Source: Thamnaconus septentrionalis (lineage: Eukaryota; Chordata; Actinopteri; Tetraodontiformes; Monacanthidae). Taken from it: a stretch of 64,000 nucleotides of DNA. The notes beneath the pieces are model-generated. The model did no database searches, was not told where the DNA came from, and saw only the letters and a program-made list of their open reading frames with translations. The stretch covers positions 16,979,501 to 17,043,500 of the forward strand of contig CM020511.1 of assembly GCA_009823395.1 (NCBI GenBank). The letters are read 5' to 3'. Each line of letters opens with the position of its first letter. Positions within the stretch are counted from its first letter, which is position 1. Shown piece after piece: positions 9,595-21,759 of the stretch. Position numbers and translations under genes: made by a program.

Positions 9595-9870
9595 TGTGTG
9601 ATTAATACAGCCGTGGGACGCACCGGGCATTATGGCTTCCCAGTGGGGCCCGTCCCTGGAGCTTTTCAGGCCGGTTCAGGATGGGTCAGTCCTGCCTGCT
9701 TCATTACGGCGCGGCATTGAGCGATCCATAAAAGTCTATCTAAGCATCTGCCAGCTCCAATGGGCTGTGTGATGGGCTCTAATCGGACAGGCTTTCCTCT
9801 GCTTTTCATCACGGCCTGCTTGTTACGGCTGCAGGAGACAGCTAATTAAGCAATTTCAAACCAAGAAAGC
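9595..9870. promoter_or_regulatory. Candidate conserved element just 3' of irx2
   Basis: Unique island with low repeat content about 450 bp beyond the poly(A) site. It contains gggctctaatcggacagg and agctaattaagcaatttc, resembling homeodomain sites. Composition differs sharply from the AAT microsatellite that follows. Visual call only. Confidence 0.4.
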
Positions 9871-9886
9871 CCAGAAATAAATAACT

Positions 9887-9934
<48 letters not shown>

Positions 9935-11129
9935 TGGATAACAATAATAAACATTCTTATTTTTAAGAGTAATCATTATGATCATTTTTTTAAAACTCTT
10001 TCATTTCTTGTGTTTCCTCTAAAAAGCACTCTTTAACGTTGTCACACGTTGCCTCCGTGATCAAATATATCACGTTGCCACTCTCCAGTCGCGGAGGTCT
10101 CCATCATAGCTCCCAGCCAGACGAGAAGCTAATCCCTCATTTTTCACTACACTTTGAGCTTGAGTGTTGCCCAAATCTCAGGGGACGTCCTTTCACCTTG
10201 GGTTTCCTTCTCCTATACCTCCCCACCACCACCACCACCAGTAGCAGCAGCAGCACCACCACCAGCAGCAGCAGCAGCTCCAACACAACCTCCTCTGCCT
10301 CATCCACAGAAGTAATATTTGGCTGCCACCACTTAAACCTTCCAGATTGACCAGGTTTAATGACAAAATAAAATTTAGAATATTGTGGCTTTTATCTGTG
10401 TATTTTTAAGATACAAAAAATCCTAATTCCTAAGAATATGTTTTCATTTAGATTCGGTGTTTGCTTTTGATCACACTCTCCCAATAGCAATATCCATATT
10501 TTTTCCCATGGCTTTTCTGTTTACCTTTTGGCTGACACCTTTATGAAATACATGGAGACTCGCCCCTGGCCAGCTTCTCTTTCTTCTTCAGCCTAAACAC
10601 TTTAATTAGACTTTCACTTATTGAAATGCGTGTTCCACTCTCAGGTGCCCTCCACCCCCCTCCCTGAGGACCCTGCACTGCCTTCACACAGCACTGCAGG
10701 CACTCTTGAGGGCAATGGGGGGGGGGGCACTCAACCCTGACTCCCACCTTTCTTTTTTCCCCAGCCACTGGTGCGCCCTCCAAATGTCAACATTTGTTCT
10801 CAATAAAAAGAGTTATTGTTTCTGTGAAAAGACATCAGCCACCGCTCGCTTTTGAAGGCATGAAAAGGAATTCCGCCCCCCCCCCGGCTTTGTGCGACTG
10901 AGCCCGATATAGCAGGTGAAGCGTCCATTGTGAAAGCTCAAACTTGAGAGTGCCTCCTGTGAATTTATGCCGCAATTAGTCACCTTTGTCCTCAAGCACC
11001 GGTGTCACTTATGTCGATGTATTTTTTTTTCGTTGACCCTCGAGCCCAAAGCCGACTTCGCCTCAGCACCGAGTCGACGGCGGCCTTGAGGCTTCTGCTT
11101 TACAAGCAAGGACGCACGCAAAACTGATC

Positions 11130-11395
11130 CGAAGGTTCTTTAATTCCATGCATTGCATACCAAATGCAGTCATAATCCTAATCTCATTGCCTACTAAACA
11201 GGGGTGTGTTCATCCGCGCTAAGGACTAGTTGTCATTGGAAGCTACCGCGATGCTATCGCGGGGCTCCGTGCGAGTGTAGACCGGAGAGCAAGTGGCCTC
11301 GCTGCTGCCTCCACCGAGGCCCTTATCGCCGATCAAATAAGCAGCTCCAATATGCAGATAATTCATGAGCTTTGCATCCTTTATCCTCTCATCAA
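11130..11395. promoter_or_regulatory. Candidate conserved element
   Basis: Unique sequence with gatcaaataagcagctccaa, atgcagataattcatgagc and ccatgcattgcatacc. These contain Cdx/Hox-, POU- and E-box-like words. A short palindromic region taccgcgatgctatcgcgg lies inside. It ends at the TG repeat at 11443. Confidence 0.4.
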
Positions 11396-11438
11396 CCCTT
11401 TCTCCTCCAAAACGCCTCAGACATTAATCTCTGACGCA

Positions 11439-11442
<4 letters not shown>

Positions 11443-11484
<42 letters not shown>
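11443..11484. repeat. (TG)21 microsatellite
   Basis: Perfect TG tract of 42 bases that generates histidine/threonine and cysteine/valine shadow frames. Confidence 0.95.
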
Positions 11485-11485
<1 letters not shown>

Positions 11486-12269
11486 CCCCACCAGGAAGTT
11501 AATGCGGCTAAAGCTTTTTTCTTTTTTTTAACAGCTAAAGAAGCTTTATTATGTTTTACAAACAGTAGCAGGGGCAGGTAATCGAGTGTCACGTCCACTT
11601 GACGTTCCAGCTTTTCAACGTTTCAATGGAATTCTCCAAATACCTGGAAACTGGTCCAATTTTGGTCATTTTTGCACGCGCGGATTCATCCGAGGGCTTT
11701 AATTCAATCACACACACATTTTTATGGCAAATCAACCCATTAGGGGCGGACCGTAAATACTGCCGAGAGGGGGAGGCGGGAGACAGAGACGGCTGTACAA
11801 ATCAGGTGCAGGTGTGTTTAATAGCGCACATCAAAGTGGACAAGGGACTTTCAAAATGAGTCCAGGGTCCTGTCCTCTTGTAAAGGTGTCAGGTGAAATG
11901 TTCACGACTCTGGATAATCAAGGGCAGCAAGTGGGGCAGCACTTACGCGGGTACACACACACACACACATACACACTGCACCCTACTAGCCTAGAGTCCT
12001 CTGACTGCCTGTAACACACACACACACACACACACATAATTAGACTGGGAGAGGCTAATGCTCGTCACCGCAACAGTCTAAAGAAGGCCATTAGGAGCTT
12101 TTACTTCCAGTCCTAATTGCCAGTTTTGTTTCATGCCTGCGGTGAATAAACACTTCAGAGTAGCGGCCCGAACCTCCGGGTTGTAAATCAAGCGAAAAGT
12201 GGAAGCCTGGATCGTCGGCGCCTGTGAGAACCTCTCTAATAGTGTAGTGGTGTACAAGATGAGGAGCGA

Positions 12270-12271
<2 letters not shown>

Positions 12272-12323
<52 letters not shown>
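12272..12323. repeat. Compound (GT)n(GA)n microsatellite
   Basis: About 20 GT units pass directly into about six GA units. Confidence 0.95.
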
Positions 12324-13104
12324 AGTGGTTTCTGAAAATGTACTGTGTGTCTCCAGTAAGTGCATTTGTTTGCCCTTGTGTTTAAGTTGTGTTCTGTTTG
12401 AAGAACTTGCGGTTTATTCAGTGTTTGGATGTGGTAGGAAAAGCAAACAGCTTCCTCCTCTTGTGTTGGCATTTCACATTTGATCGATCACAACGCAAAT
12501 ATCACTGAATATTTATTTGTTTCTGAATATCCATTTATGTAGCGGCTAAAGCGAAAAAGAAACATCACAAATGTTCTTCGCTCTCGGACAGAAATGCACT
12601 TCATACCGCTCCAGTGTCAACATTTTTGCATTAGACCAAAGCTGTTGTATTATTTGCAGTACTTCAAAACAAAATGATATGTCAGGATACTCAACTATTG
12701 CATATGCACAAGTACAAGTGCCATGCAAGTCTTGCAGCACTTTTTACTGCCAAATTTGAATGGGCAGCACATTTCTTATCCCGTCTCAGCGATATTACTG
12801 CATGTTCGTGTTTGTTTGTTTGTTTTCCATTCCGCACCATCTGCGGCATCCGTATCTTAATAACACAACCCCTTCTTCGACACAGTGTGTAGAAAACATT
12901 CAGTTGGGAAGTTCAGAAAAGACATCGGGGTTTTTTTTTCCTTTTCTTTTTTTGATCATTCGGCTCAACAAGTGTAAGAGGCAGACATGGAGGAGAAAAA
13001 AAAACACACATTCTCTCCTCCTGTCTGGAGCGTTTTATAAACAAGCACGACGTGCCCGCGCGCAACCTTTTTTTCTGCCCCCCTTTTCACGTCACGTACT
13101 CGGC

Positions 13105-13210
13105 AAGACGCCGCGGCAGTGATTCAAGTTAAATGGTGTCTGTCAGACTTGTCAGCTAATTAAACGAGGCTTTGCTTTAAGCATGCACTTTAGTGTCACG
13201 GCTCTTTTTC
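13105..13210. promoter_or_regulatory. Candidate conserved element
   Basis: Short unique island containing cagctaattaaacgagg and ttaagcatgcactttag, with overlapping homeodomain-type cores. Flanked by lower-complexity sequence. Confidence 0.35.
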
Positions 13211-13659
13211 ACCACCGTTCACAGCTTTCAACCCCCAGCCACTCTCAATAAGTGAAGTATCAGCGCCGGGGATCAAACAGCATCACATTTAGCTGAACGG
13301 AAGGGGGGGAAACGCAGCTCGGATGCTGGTGTTGTGAGGGGGGGGGGGCCGGAAAAAAAGAAAAAACCTGGGAGACGTGCCTGGAGGTGCTGTTGGAAGG
13401 TTCTCTGCATTTGATGTGTGTTTGTTTTTTGGGAAACACGTGTCATCGCACAAGTATTTTGTAAATGCAACTCACAAACGCAGCTGCAGGAATCAGAAAC
13501 AGAAATTTTGAGTTGCTCTGACTGTGAGATTTGGCCTCATGGAGAAGTTGTTATTTTACATGCAAATTCAATCGCTGGCATCAGGGGAGCAGCTCGTAAT
13601 GTTTTGGGCCTCATGAGCTAAAACTGGTTTGGACCTCCCTGCCACAGTGTATCACTAGA

Positions 13660-14190
13660 ACTGCGCAAAAAAATAAATATCGCAATAAAAACTGGTCATG
13701 GAAACACCTAAACTTGGAAAAACCTCTCAAATATGGCTAAAAGGTTTTGACGCTCTCATCGGGTGTTTTTTCAGACGTATCCATATGGAGGAAGAACGCA
13801 AAAGTGTCATGGAAACACTTTTTTTGAATTTACATGTCATGGGACGAGACGTACGGGGTCACATGACCAGTTCACTTCAAATGAAAATGGCGCGTTATGT
13901 TTGGACGGAGGAGAAGACGGAATATCTTAATATTTTTTTTTTTACAAGAAATCAAAGAGAAAAATATAACAACCATTCTTGACAACAAACAAACGTAAAA
14001 CCAAAAAAAAAAAAGGAAACTCATTCTCGTAAAATCTTGCAGGATGAGATTTTTGAGAGTCACGGCGCTCATGGGCTTCACATTTTGAGCTACGTTTTTC
14101 AAAATGATCGTCCACACTGACGCTGCACGGCAAAAAAAAGGAATTCTTCCGCCCTGGAAACGACGTGCTGCTTCAATGCCAAACATTTAT
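13660..14190 (+). mobile_element. Dispersed repeat with decayed Myb/SANT-like fragment, copy A
   Basis: A frame at 13854-13920 encodes a segment (MARYVWTEEKTEYL) that resembles the first helix of Myb/SANT-like DNA-binding domains carried by Harbinger-type transposons and their relatives. The same nucleotide sequence recurs inverted at 34010-34240 and again at 51235-51335. Shared flanks include gcaaaagtgtcatggaaac and gtcacatgaccagttcactt. The frame is interrupted by poly-T and stops, so it is a relic. Element ends were not located precisely. Confidence 0.5.
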
Positions 14191-14199
14191 TTACATCCA

Positions 14200-16990
14200 C
14201 CCACACTGTCATAATGTAAACGCTGAACCCAAATCATATTTGCTGATTAAACAAGAAGCATATCTCTGTGTCTCTTTGTATGTTTGTTTAATAAAAGGCC
14301 TGTGAGGTCGTCCATGCACACGTGAGTTGAGAAGTATCCGCAATAACAAAACGCTCTTGTTTTCTGCGTGGATCTTTCATCCACACAAAACGCACAGATT
14401 ATTATTTTTTCATCCTAGAGTGATTAAATCTCTAAACCACCAGTGCATTTCTGTCTTTGCAACCCTTAAACATCCTTTTTGAAACGATGAGGCCATTGCG
14501 CTGAACCCGTATGCACCACCTTCGCCAACACCAGCAACATTGATGATTACATCATCAGTCAACCTTGATGTTTCCCTTTTTGCTTGTGCATTCATACTTG
14601 CTGCCATCTTCTTCCTCTTCTTCTTACCCTCCCACCTCTTCTTGTTTATTTAACAAGAACTTTATGTGCATACCCCTATCGTCTTCTCTGTGTTTGGTGT
14701 GTTTCTGTGGTATCATTACGGCGCCTATTAATCCGCCTGGCACGAATGTTACAGCGCTGTCTGTGGCTTCAAGTGGCCAAACACATTTGTTAACATGATT
14801 CTTTGTTTATGGAAAGCGAGAAAAGAAATTGTTTTTGCCGTCCGTGCGGACACGGCCTTCGTCAGTTGCTGAGAAACGGCTCGAGTGCACAGCAGAGTGG
14901 CACCTCTGTACGTGCCAAAATCCTTTTTGTTGAACCAGCTGCACATGTCCGTCTGAGAGTCGAGCTTCGTTAAAGTTGCTGGAGTTTCCTGAATACTGAC
15001 ACCATATTAATGTGGAGACATCAGTCTGTAGCTCAGTCTTCTCTCAAATCTTCCCTGCAAGTTGATGTTTAGATAGTATTGTTATTTACATGAACTTGTA
15101 ACTTGCGTCTCATGGCATCAAATTTTTTGTTTTTCATTTTTTGTCAGGTTTTCTGCAAAATTTCCAGACAAAAAAACATTAAATGAATATAGCTGACACA
15201 AAGATGTGACATTTACCTTGGTAACCCCGACAGGATGGTCTTCAGGTATCACTTTAACTGTGCATTATTCCAACCATACAAGTACATGCAGCACAGTTTT
15301 TTTTTCCCTTGATAAGATATTTTTTGAGAAAATTGAAAAGCAAAAATGCTTTGCCCACAACTATCTCAACTAGTATGTATTTATTAATATGCTTTTATTC
15401 TCCAAGAACTAAAATGTGAAAGATAACATTGCTGCATTCATGAAATCCACACATTTATAGTCCCACTTTTTGTCAAACATCTGTTGACATGAATTTGCCC
15501 TGATATTACATGCAGCATACGTGTCACAGCAAATGTGAACCCGAAGTTTGCCTTAGCTTTTTTTTTTTTGAAAAAATTGTTGAATATTAGCAGATGGAAC
15601 TTGTTTTTCCTAATTCTGTGAAACTGAAGGACCACTCCTTTCCCCCTGCCTCTCTTTAACCATGTAAAATATTCTTTAACACACCAAAATCCACAACGTT
15701 CTGCTCACATCAAATTCAGCCCTGAAGGACACTGACGGTCGAGCAGTCCAAGCAGATTATTCATGCAAACCCTGCAGGATGGTTTCCACCCATCTTGAAC
15801 ACATATGCCACTCCTTTTTCTTCAACAAACCAAACTTTAGAAGTTTTCCGGGCTGACACACACCCACATACAGGGGTTATTAGCTTTAGAACCTTTTTTT
15901 TTTTTCTTCTTCAGACCAAAACCGTTCATTTTTGCAGCTGAAAAAGTCAACTGTTTAATAATCTCTCGCAGTTCTTTTTCCAAATATAATATTTAGAATA
16001 GTGGGCTTTCGATGTGTTGCAACCCTTCTGTTGACATCCATTCAGTGCCCCCGCCTCCCCAACCCGCCATGAAATTCCGGCACCACACAGCACACTGATC
16101 ATTAATCCATGTGAGTTGTTGACTGCAGAAACAAACTCTATATAAGGCAATTGTTTCCATTTCCGGTGAAACAATAATAACAAAAACAACAGCCGAAGTA
16201 GGGCAAGTGTGAATGGCTCATTACAGCGGCTCCAACAGTTGTGCAGTTTTCACCAATCTTAAGCTCTCGAATGCAGCATTCTTCTACAGTTCAGAAGAAA
16301 AAAAACAACACATTTTCTAAAGCAAAGTGGCATCGTCTCAATAGATATAAAGAAAATTGCACCGGTTCTATTGCATGTGGACATTTACCTAGTTTGTCTT
16401 TATACTTTTTTATGCTAATTATCAATGCAAAAATATTTTCTAGGCTGATTGGAGGAGTGGAAAACACTGAGCTCTTCCAAATGAAACAATCCCAGTGCTG
16501 CTCTGCAGAAATGCTTTTCCCCACCATCTTTGCAACCCTTTCCCTGGCACCGTGTGCCAAAGTCCCTCTCTCAGTCCCAAACGTGCGCACCCAGAAGACA
16601 GGCGGGCGGGCGGGCAGGATGTGAACGCCGTCCTGGCCGCTTCCTGGGGGGCCGCGTACAGCTGTGAGGCCGCGCGTCTATTTCTGCCTTTGTTTCTCGT
16701 CGACTTTTCATCGCGATCCAAAGAAAACAAAATACCGAAGCCTGAGTCACAAGTGCCTCTCCTGTCTCTGCCACACACCGTCAAACGAGCCTCCACCCCC
16801 CCCACACCCTCACCCCCACACCGCCCCACGCCAGCTCCCGCTTCCAGAGCTGCGACTGCACTCCCCACTCTGCTCTATTCCCCCAAGAGGTGCGGCGGCG
16901 GTGAAGTGGAGCAGGGGGAAGAAGGCACTTTGCTTGGCGTGCACTACCGCGCTCTTTTCCCTCTCCGTGGACAATCCTCTTTGGACTTGC
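14200..16990. other. Gene-free stretch
   Basis: AT-rich to mixed sequence with no recognisable coding exon or clear repeat family. Poly-T runs occur at 15298-15306 and 15559-15569. The 16500-16990 part is C-rich and carries a 249-codon open frame (16495-17244) that ends in a TG-repeat-derived cysteine/valine run and has no family resemblance. Confidence 0.6.
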
Positions 16991-16994
16991 CAAC

Positions 16995-17105
16995 CCACCC
17001 AGGAATATTAGTCTTATTGCATTTAATCAGCGAATCCTCGCGCCTAAAAGATTTCAATTCATTAAAGGCACTCAGATATTCAGGCCAGCTGCTTCCTGGC
17101 GACTG
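16995..17105. promoter_or_regulatory. Candidate conserved element
   Basis: Unique island with aatattagtcttattgc, tttaatcagcgaatcctcg and tcaattcattaaaggcac, immediately preceding the TG-repeat cluster. Homeodomain-type ATTA cores recur. Visual call. Confidence 0.4.
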
Positions 17106-17132
17106 GCTGAGGACAAGGTGGAGACAGACAGG

Positions 17133-17135
<3 letters not shown>

Positions 17136-17170
<35 letters not shown>

Positions 17171-17417
17171 TCTCTTTTTCTCGGTGGAGACAGGGCAACC
17201 CAATCCTCAGCAATGCCCTGGCTGTGCTCAGCACAAATCAGTAACTAATCACAGCACACAAAGGTGCTTCTACCTCCCCTCCACTGGTGTGTGTGTGTGT
17301 GTGTGTGTGTGTCTGATTGCATGTTAGAGGTGAAGTAATGTGTGTCGAAGGCTCCGCCACCATGTGCACACATACAACTGTGGATGTCCATGTTTATGTA
17401 CACAGACACACACAAAT

Positions 17418-17448
<31 letters not shown>

Positions 17449-18041
17449 GAGCTTTGCAAGGCTTTTTAAAGGAGAGACTGTTGATCCCTCCAAAAGCAAG
17501 CGAAGCGGCTTACATCTCTGTGTTACAGAGGATTGGACGTGCATTCTAATACAATTACGCTGACCGGAGGAGGAGGGACGCTGGAAGGGAGGGGGGAAAA
17601 GTGCTGGTACAGGAAGGAAGGAAGTGGCGCGGCAACATCTGCGGCGTGAAGCGCAAAAAAAAAGGAAAAAAGAAAAACAGCAGAAGGCACTCGAGCGGCG
17701 ACGCACAGACAAAGAGGGAGAGATGAGCGGAACAAGGCGAATGTTGCCGGAAACATGGCCGCGGTTCAGTTGGGGGACAGTCGAGGACGAAGCAAATTGG
17801 GCTGCCTTTCATGTTGTTACGCCACTTTTTTTTTTTTTCTTTTTTTTTTGGAAAGGACGCTTCCTTTGGAGCAAGGTCGTGTGTGTGTGTGTGTGTGTGT
17901 GTGTCCTTGTGTGCACACTGGTGAGAAATAATCGGGTTCACGTTGTTGGCGCCCGATTATGTGTATGTGAGCGCATTACAGTGTGCATGTGTGTGTGCGT
18001 GCGCAACACAGAGGTAGAGATAGGATGCATTTGCACATTGG

Positions 18042-18072
<31 letters not shown>
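17136..18072. repeat. Cluster of five TG/CA microsatellites
   Basis: Separate tracts at 17136-17168 (TG), 17287-17312 (GT), 17417-17445 (CA), 17879-17904 (GT) and 18045-18072 (GT) fall within 940 bases. Open frames here are driven by the repeats. Unique sequence between them shows no gene. Confidence 0.93.
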
Positions 18073-18075
<3 letters not shown>

Positions 18076-18393
18076 GCAGAATATACTCCACAGGGCCAGA
18101 TGGCTGCAGAGTGGCCTAGGAATCAATATTTAAGAGGGAAAACACACCAACAATGCATCTGCATGTGTTTGCTGTAGCCCTGTGATAAAATATTGACTCT
18201 CTGTTTTTTTTGTTTTTTTTTGTTGCAAGAATTATCAACTGCGGTCAAAAAAATAGAGTACGGGCGGCTCAGCGGCCGGTGGCTGCCGACGGCAGCGCGG
18301 GTGTTTGTCATGAAATACTGCCACCAACAGCAGATGTCGAAATGTGTCGCTGGCAGTTGCTGTTACTTCTGTTTGAATGAGCAGAAGTCGGGG

Positions 18394-18434
18394 AGAAAGA
18401 GACAGAGAGAGCGAGAGAGAGAGAGAGAGAGCGA
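18394..18434. repeat. Imperfect (GA)n repeat
   Basis: GA-rich purine tract with a few interruptions (gcgagagagagagagagag). Confidence 0.9.
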
Positions 18435-18654
18435 ACGGGAGATGCCTTACTCATCTGTTCTAGAGCGATTTAAGCTCCGCTTTCGTGCTTAATCCACAAG
18501 TGCTTTCAATATGTCCTGCTAAGCAGAGTGCTGCATTTTTAGAATTCTCATATTGCTAAAGGAGCAAACGGCAGGTTCATCTCTCTCACCGCCTCCGTCG
18601 CGATTTGACCTGCTGGATTCGATGAAATATACTTTAATTTCATACTTTACGATG

Positions 18655-18700
18655 AAATACAAGGACTGACCATCAGTGATGATGGTCAGTCCTTGTATTT
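18655..18700. repeat. Perfect inverted repeat, 21-bp arms, 4-base loop
   Basis: Arm 18655-18675 (aaatacaaggactgaccatc then a) is exactly reverse-complemented at 18680-18700, with loop gtga. There is no mismatch. The words gatgaaat upstream and gatttcatc downstream give partial extension. No known element or microRNA is recognised. Confidence 0.95.
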
Positions 18701-18848
18701 GTGATTTCATCAGTTTGTGGCCATTAGTTAGTTTACTATTTTTTTTCCCTGAGAAACATTTGAAGCTAAAAGGGGGAAAGGCAAGATTTTATGAAAATTT
18801 TTCTTATTTTTCCTTATTAGCTTTCTGCAAGATTTGCAGTACAAAGCC

Positions 18849-18849
18849 C

Positions 18850-18926
<77 letters not shown>

Positions 18927-18947
18927 CCTACCTATCTATCTATCTAC
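18849..18947. repeat. (TATC)n / GATA tetranucleotide repeat
   Basis: About 24 TATC units with a few TACC variants near the 3' end. Produces polymeric YLSI shadow frames. Confidence 0.95.
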
Positions 18948-18949
18948 CA

Positions 18950-20745
18950 CATGTATTCCCCTTCCCCTTCTACATCTCCCCAGAGTCACTTCAATGATAC
19001 TAAAGTGAATTCAATGTTCAGAGGAAATTAAAAAAGCAGCAACAGAATAATTACTATAGAGCATTAGAGTTGTACAGTGAGTCTTAAAAACTGAAGCATC
19101 CTTTGAGATCCTTGATGAACAACAACAGAGATGAAGCTTCACCCCGGAAACATGTGGTGGAATCTAAAGTCCCGCGTTCATAATAATAAACATGTCAGAC
19201 TAATCTTCGATTGACGTGCAGCTGTGCTCCGACTCGGCCCAAAGCGAAGGTTCAGGAAAAAGATTCCATGTTGTGGCAGTTGTTCTACAACCACCCAGAA
19301 GATAAACACTCCCAAAGTTCTTGGCTCTGAAACGCAGCGACGGGGACGAGGCTTTATTTTGCCGACGGTCATTCTGCGCGCCTCAGAGATGGCAAACACG
19401 ACGTTCCGCGGAGAATTAACCGCACTTTCGCAGTCGAGTATCCCGGGAATCCGATCTCAGCGTCTCTGGGCGGCGGCCGGCGAAGAGTGAAAGCCAAACC
19501 ACCTCTATTTTGAGTCAACAATAAAGTAAATGAATGAACGGCACAGCTGATGGCCGGGGCTAAAACATATCGTAGATTTCATAGTGCACACAGATTGGGT
19601 TCGCTCTCTCATGAGAAAGTATGCAGTTTGGACAGTTGGCCTTCGAGGGGCCTGACTTATATGATCCACTGAATCACATTCGAGAGGAGAGCAAAAATCA
19701 GCAAGGGAGCGCACAGGGCGGATCGGATATCAAGGAAACACTCACAAGTGTGTAAGTATAGGTGACTGGAATGAAGGACGGGGTTGTTTCATAGGTCACA
19801 ATACACACTTTGAGATGAGAACGGGAGGGGTGAGGTTGGAGGGTGGCGGCTTCTACTTTTTCCACATGCCATGTTTTTCTGATCGGACCAACCACTGTTG
19901 CTCAAGGTTAAAGGCCTTTGTGCACCGTTAATGATAATTCATCATATCATAATGCATTCATGACAAGGGTGAAATGATCCGACGCAAGTTGTTCGGACCG
20001 TCACTCTTCACACGTTCACGGCAACGATGCACGTTTGAGGCAGAAACACAGGAACAGAAATTTAAAGAGATGTTTCGATGGGATAAACCCCAAAAAAGCT
20101 TCAATGGAGTGAAGCGATGAAGGTCTTGTCATCATGTGATGGCTGTCACTATCACCTCGTGCCAATGTGAACGACCTAACCTGGCGTCAGTGCCAATTTG
20201 TTATCTCTTGTGATTCTGTTTGTTTGGCAAACTGCACTGAAAGGGAGCCAGGACATGAGCTTTTCAGCTGTTCTTATTGATGCACAAAGCCACCACAACT
20301 GCTTCACTAGTTGTTAACAGTGTTATAGTTACAGTTGGTTACTTGGTTTGTAAAATTGAAATGCAAAACCAGTTTTCTGAAGGTTCTTCTTTGTACATTA
20401 AGAGAGTGGACAGTTGTGTTTTCCCTTGTTTGTTTGACTTTTTGAAGAGGTGCTTCATTACCACAGAGCAAAGTTCACAGAGCAAACATCAAGTCTCTTA
20501 GTAAGTAAATGGGTACATCTAGAGACTTTGGTTTTACTTCTTAGATAAATTCAAACAATCTTCAACGTATACATTACAAATTAGAAAAAGAAAGGGCTTC
20601 ATCTGTACTTTTGTCCCAGCGCCTCTTTTCCTTTATTTTTTTGTCTCCACTTTCACACGGTAGATGTTTCTTTCTCTCTAAAAATAGAAGTTTCTGTACA
20701 CGCTTACAGCAGAACTTTCCCTCCCTGTCAACACCCTGAAAGATA
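18950..20745. other. Gene-free stretch
   Basis: No supportable exon. 19190-19490 is comparatively CpG-containing and unique but unassigned. 19500-20740 is ordinary mixed sequence. Confidence 0.6.
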
Positions 20746-20960
20746 ATGCCTCCTCTGACTTTGAGGCCAACATTTATACACGCACCCACTCAGCACGTAA
20801 TGATTCATTGTGCCTCTTGGGCCTTTAGAGCAGAGATGTGTGGGGACGCTTTAATTAAAAGCGTGTCAGCGCAGCCTCAAGTGAAATGCCTTCGCCCCGA
20901 CTTCAATCTCCTTAGCCCATCTTTGTCTGGCTGCTGGATTGACTGTACCACACTCAGAAG
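20746..20960. promoter_or_regulatory. Candidate conserved element with near-palindromic TTAATTAA site
   Basis: Unique island containing acgctttaattaaaagcgt (20846-20864), a near-palindrome around a TTAATTAA core suited to paired homeodomain binding. Nearby are cacgtaatgattcattgtgc and cttcaatctccttagcccat. Bounded by an AT-rich stretch from 20980. Confidence 0.42.
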
Positions 20961-20964
20961 GCTT

Positions 20965-21640
20965 TACTGTGCCAATAAAGTAAATAAATATATAATAATA
21001 ATAACAATAAATAATAGACAGTCAGATTTTTATTTTATTTTTTACTGATGGGGCAGAAACTTCACAAGTTTGCCCTAAAAAGGAGGATAAGATGTGAAAA
21101 CTCTCTGATTGTAAGTGTAAAAGAGTGAATCAAAGTCTGTAAGAGACATAAAACACAAAAACATATAGTTATCACTCAGATATTATCCTCTAAATTGTTG
21201 GTACTTCTCTCTTTTTCATGCATGTCTGAAAAAGGTTAGTTACAATAAAAGTTCAAAGAAAGTATCAGAATAATGTCAAAGCTCAATGGTAAGATGAAAT
21301 GGAGAATTTAACTTTAACTTAAACATCTTTTTTCCACTGTTTTCCATTTTCAATGAGATTTCAAAGATGTGGCTGGAAAGAAATCACGACAGTTCGGAAC
21401 GTCGATCATCACACGGGCAACCCCAGCATTCTTGCACATGTCAGCGCCTCTCTCCGAGAGTTTAGTGTCTTTTTAGGTTCGGCATTCCTGCGCAAACTGT
21501 CAAACACCAGGAGAATAAAGTGTCGGATGCGAAGACCGATGAATTATTGCTTCTCCCATTTGGCAGCGCGCACCAAGCAACAGCTAATGGCATGGCGGGC
21601 GCGACGTCTCCGTTCTCCCCCACCTCAACTGTCAATTTCA
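20965..21640. other. AT-rich gene-free stretch
   Basis: AAT-type low complexity at 20985-21050, then AT-rich sequence without a recognisable gene or repeat. 21350-21640 is mixed and contains a 105-codon frame without family resemblance. Confidence 0.55.
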
Positions 21641-21759
21641 TTTGTTAACCGTGTGCCAAAGGAGACCTGACACAAAAGTAACATTCAAGCAACGCGCTGA
21701 GCTACTCAAGGCGCGCGGGAGTCGAGCGAATCCCGCGCCGGCGAGGAGGCGCAGCGGCC

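Larger units (their letters stand above)
9170..13650. other. Gene-free DNA immediately downstream of irx2
   Basis: No coding exon is supportable. Contents are candidate islands (9290-9470, 9595-9870, 11130-11390, 13105-13210), an AAT repeat at 9893-9932, a CCA/GCA compound repeat at 10222-10278, and TG/CA repeats at 11443-11484, 12015-12036 and 12272-12323. The rest (10380-11100, 12330-13100) is unremarkable. Confidence 0.7.

Noticed and set aside
16495..17244. 249-codon open frame on the plus strand
   Set aside because: Longest frame in the desert, but proline/histidine-rich from C-rich DNA, ends in a VCVCV run from a TG repeat, and overlaps several equally long frames on both strands.
17136..18072. 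Regularly spaced repeats considered as a CRISPR-like array
   Set aside because: Dinucleotide microsatellites with irregular spacing and no conserved repeat unit; eukaryotic context.
17624..18133. 169-codon frame on the plus strand
   Set aside because: Contains poly-F and VCVCV stretches from T-runs and TG repeats; no domain.
18655..18700. Calling the perfect hairpin a microRNA gene
   Set aside because: A four-base loop and wholly perfect 21-bp stem are too short for a typical metazoan precursor; no known microRNA seed is recognised.
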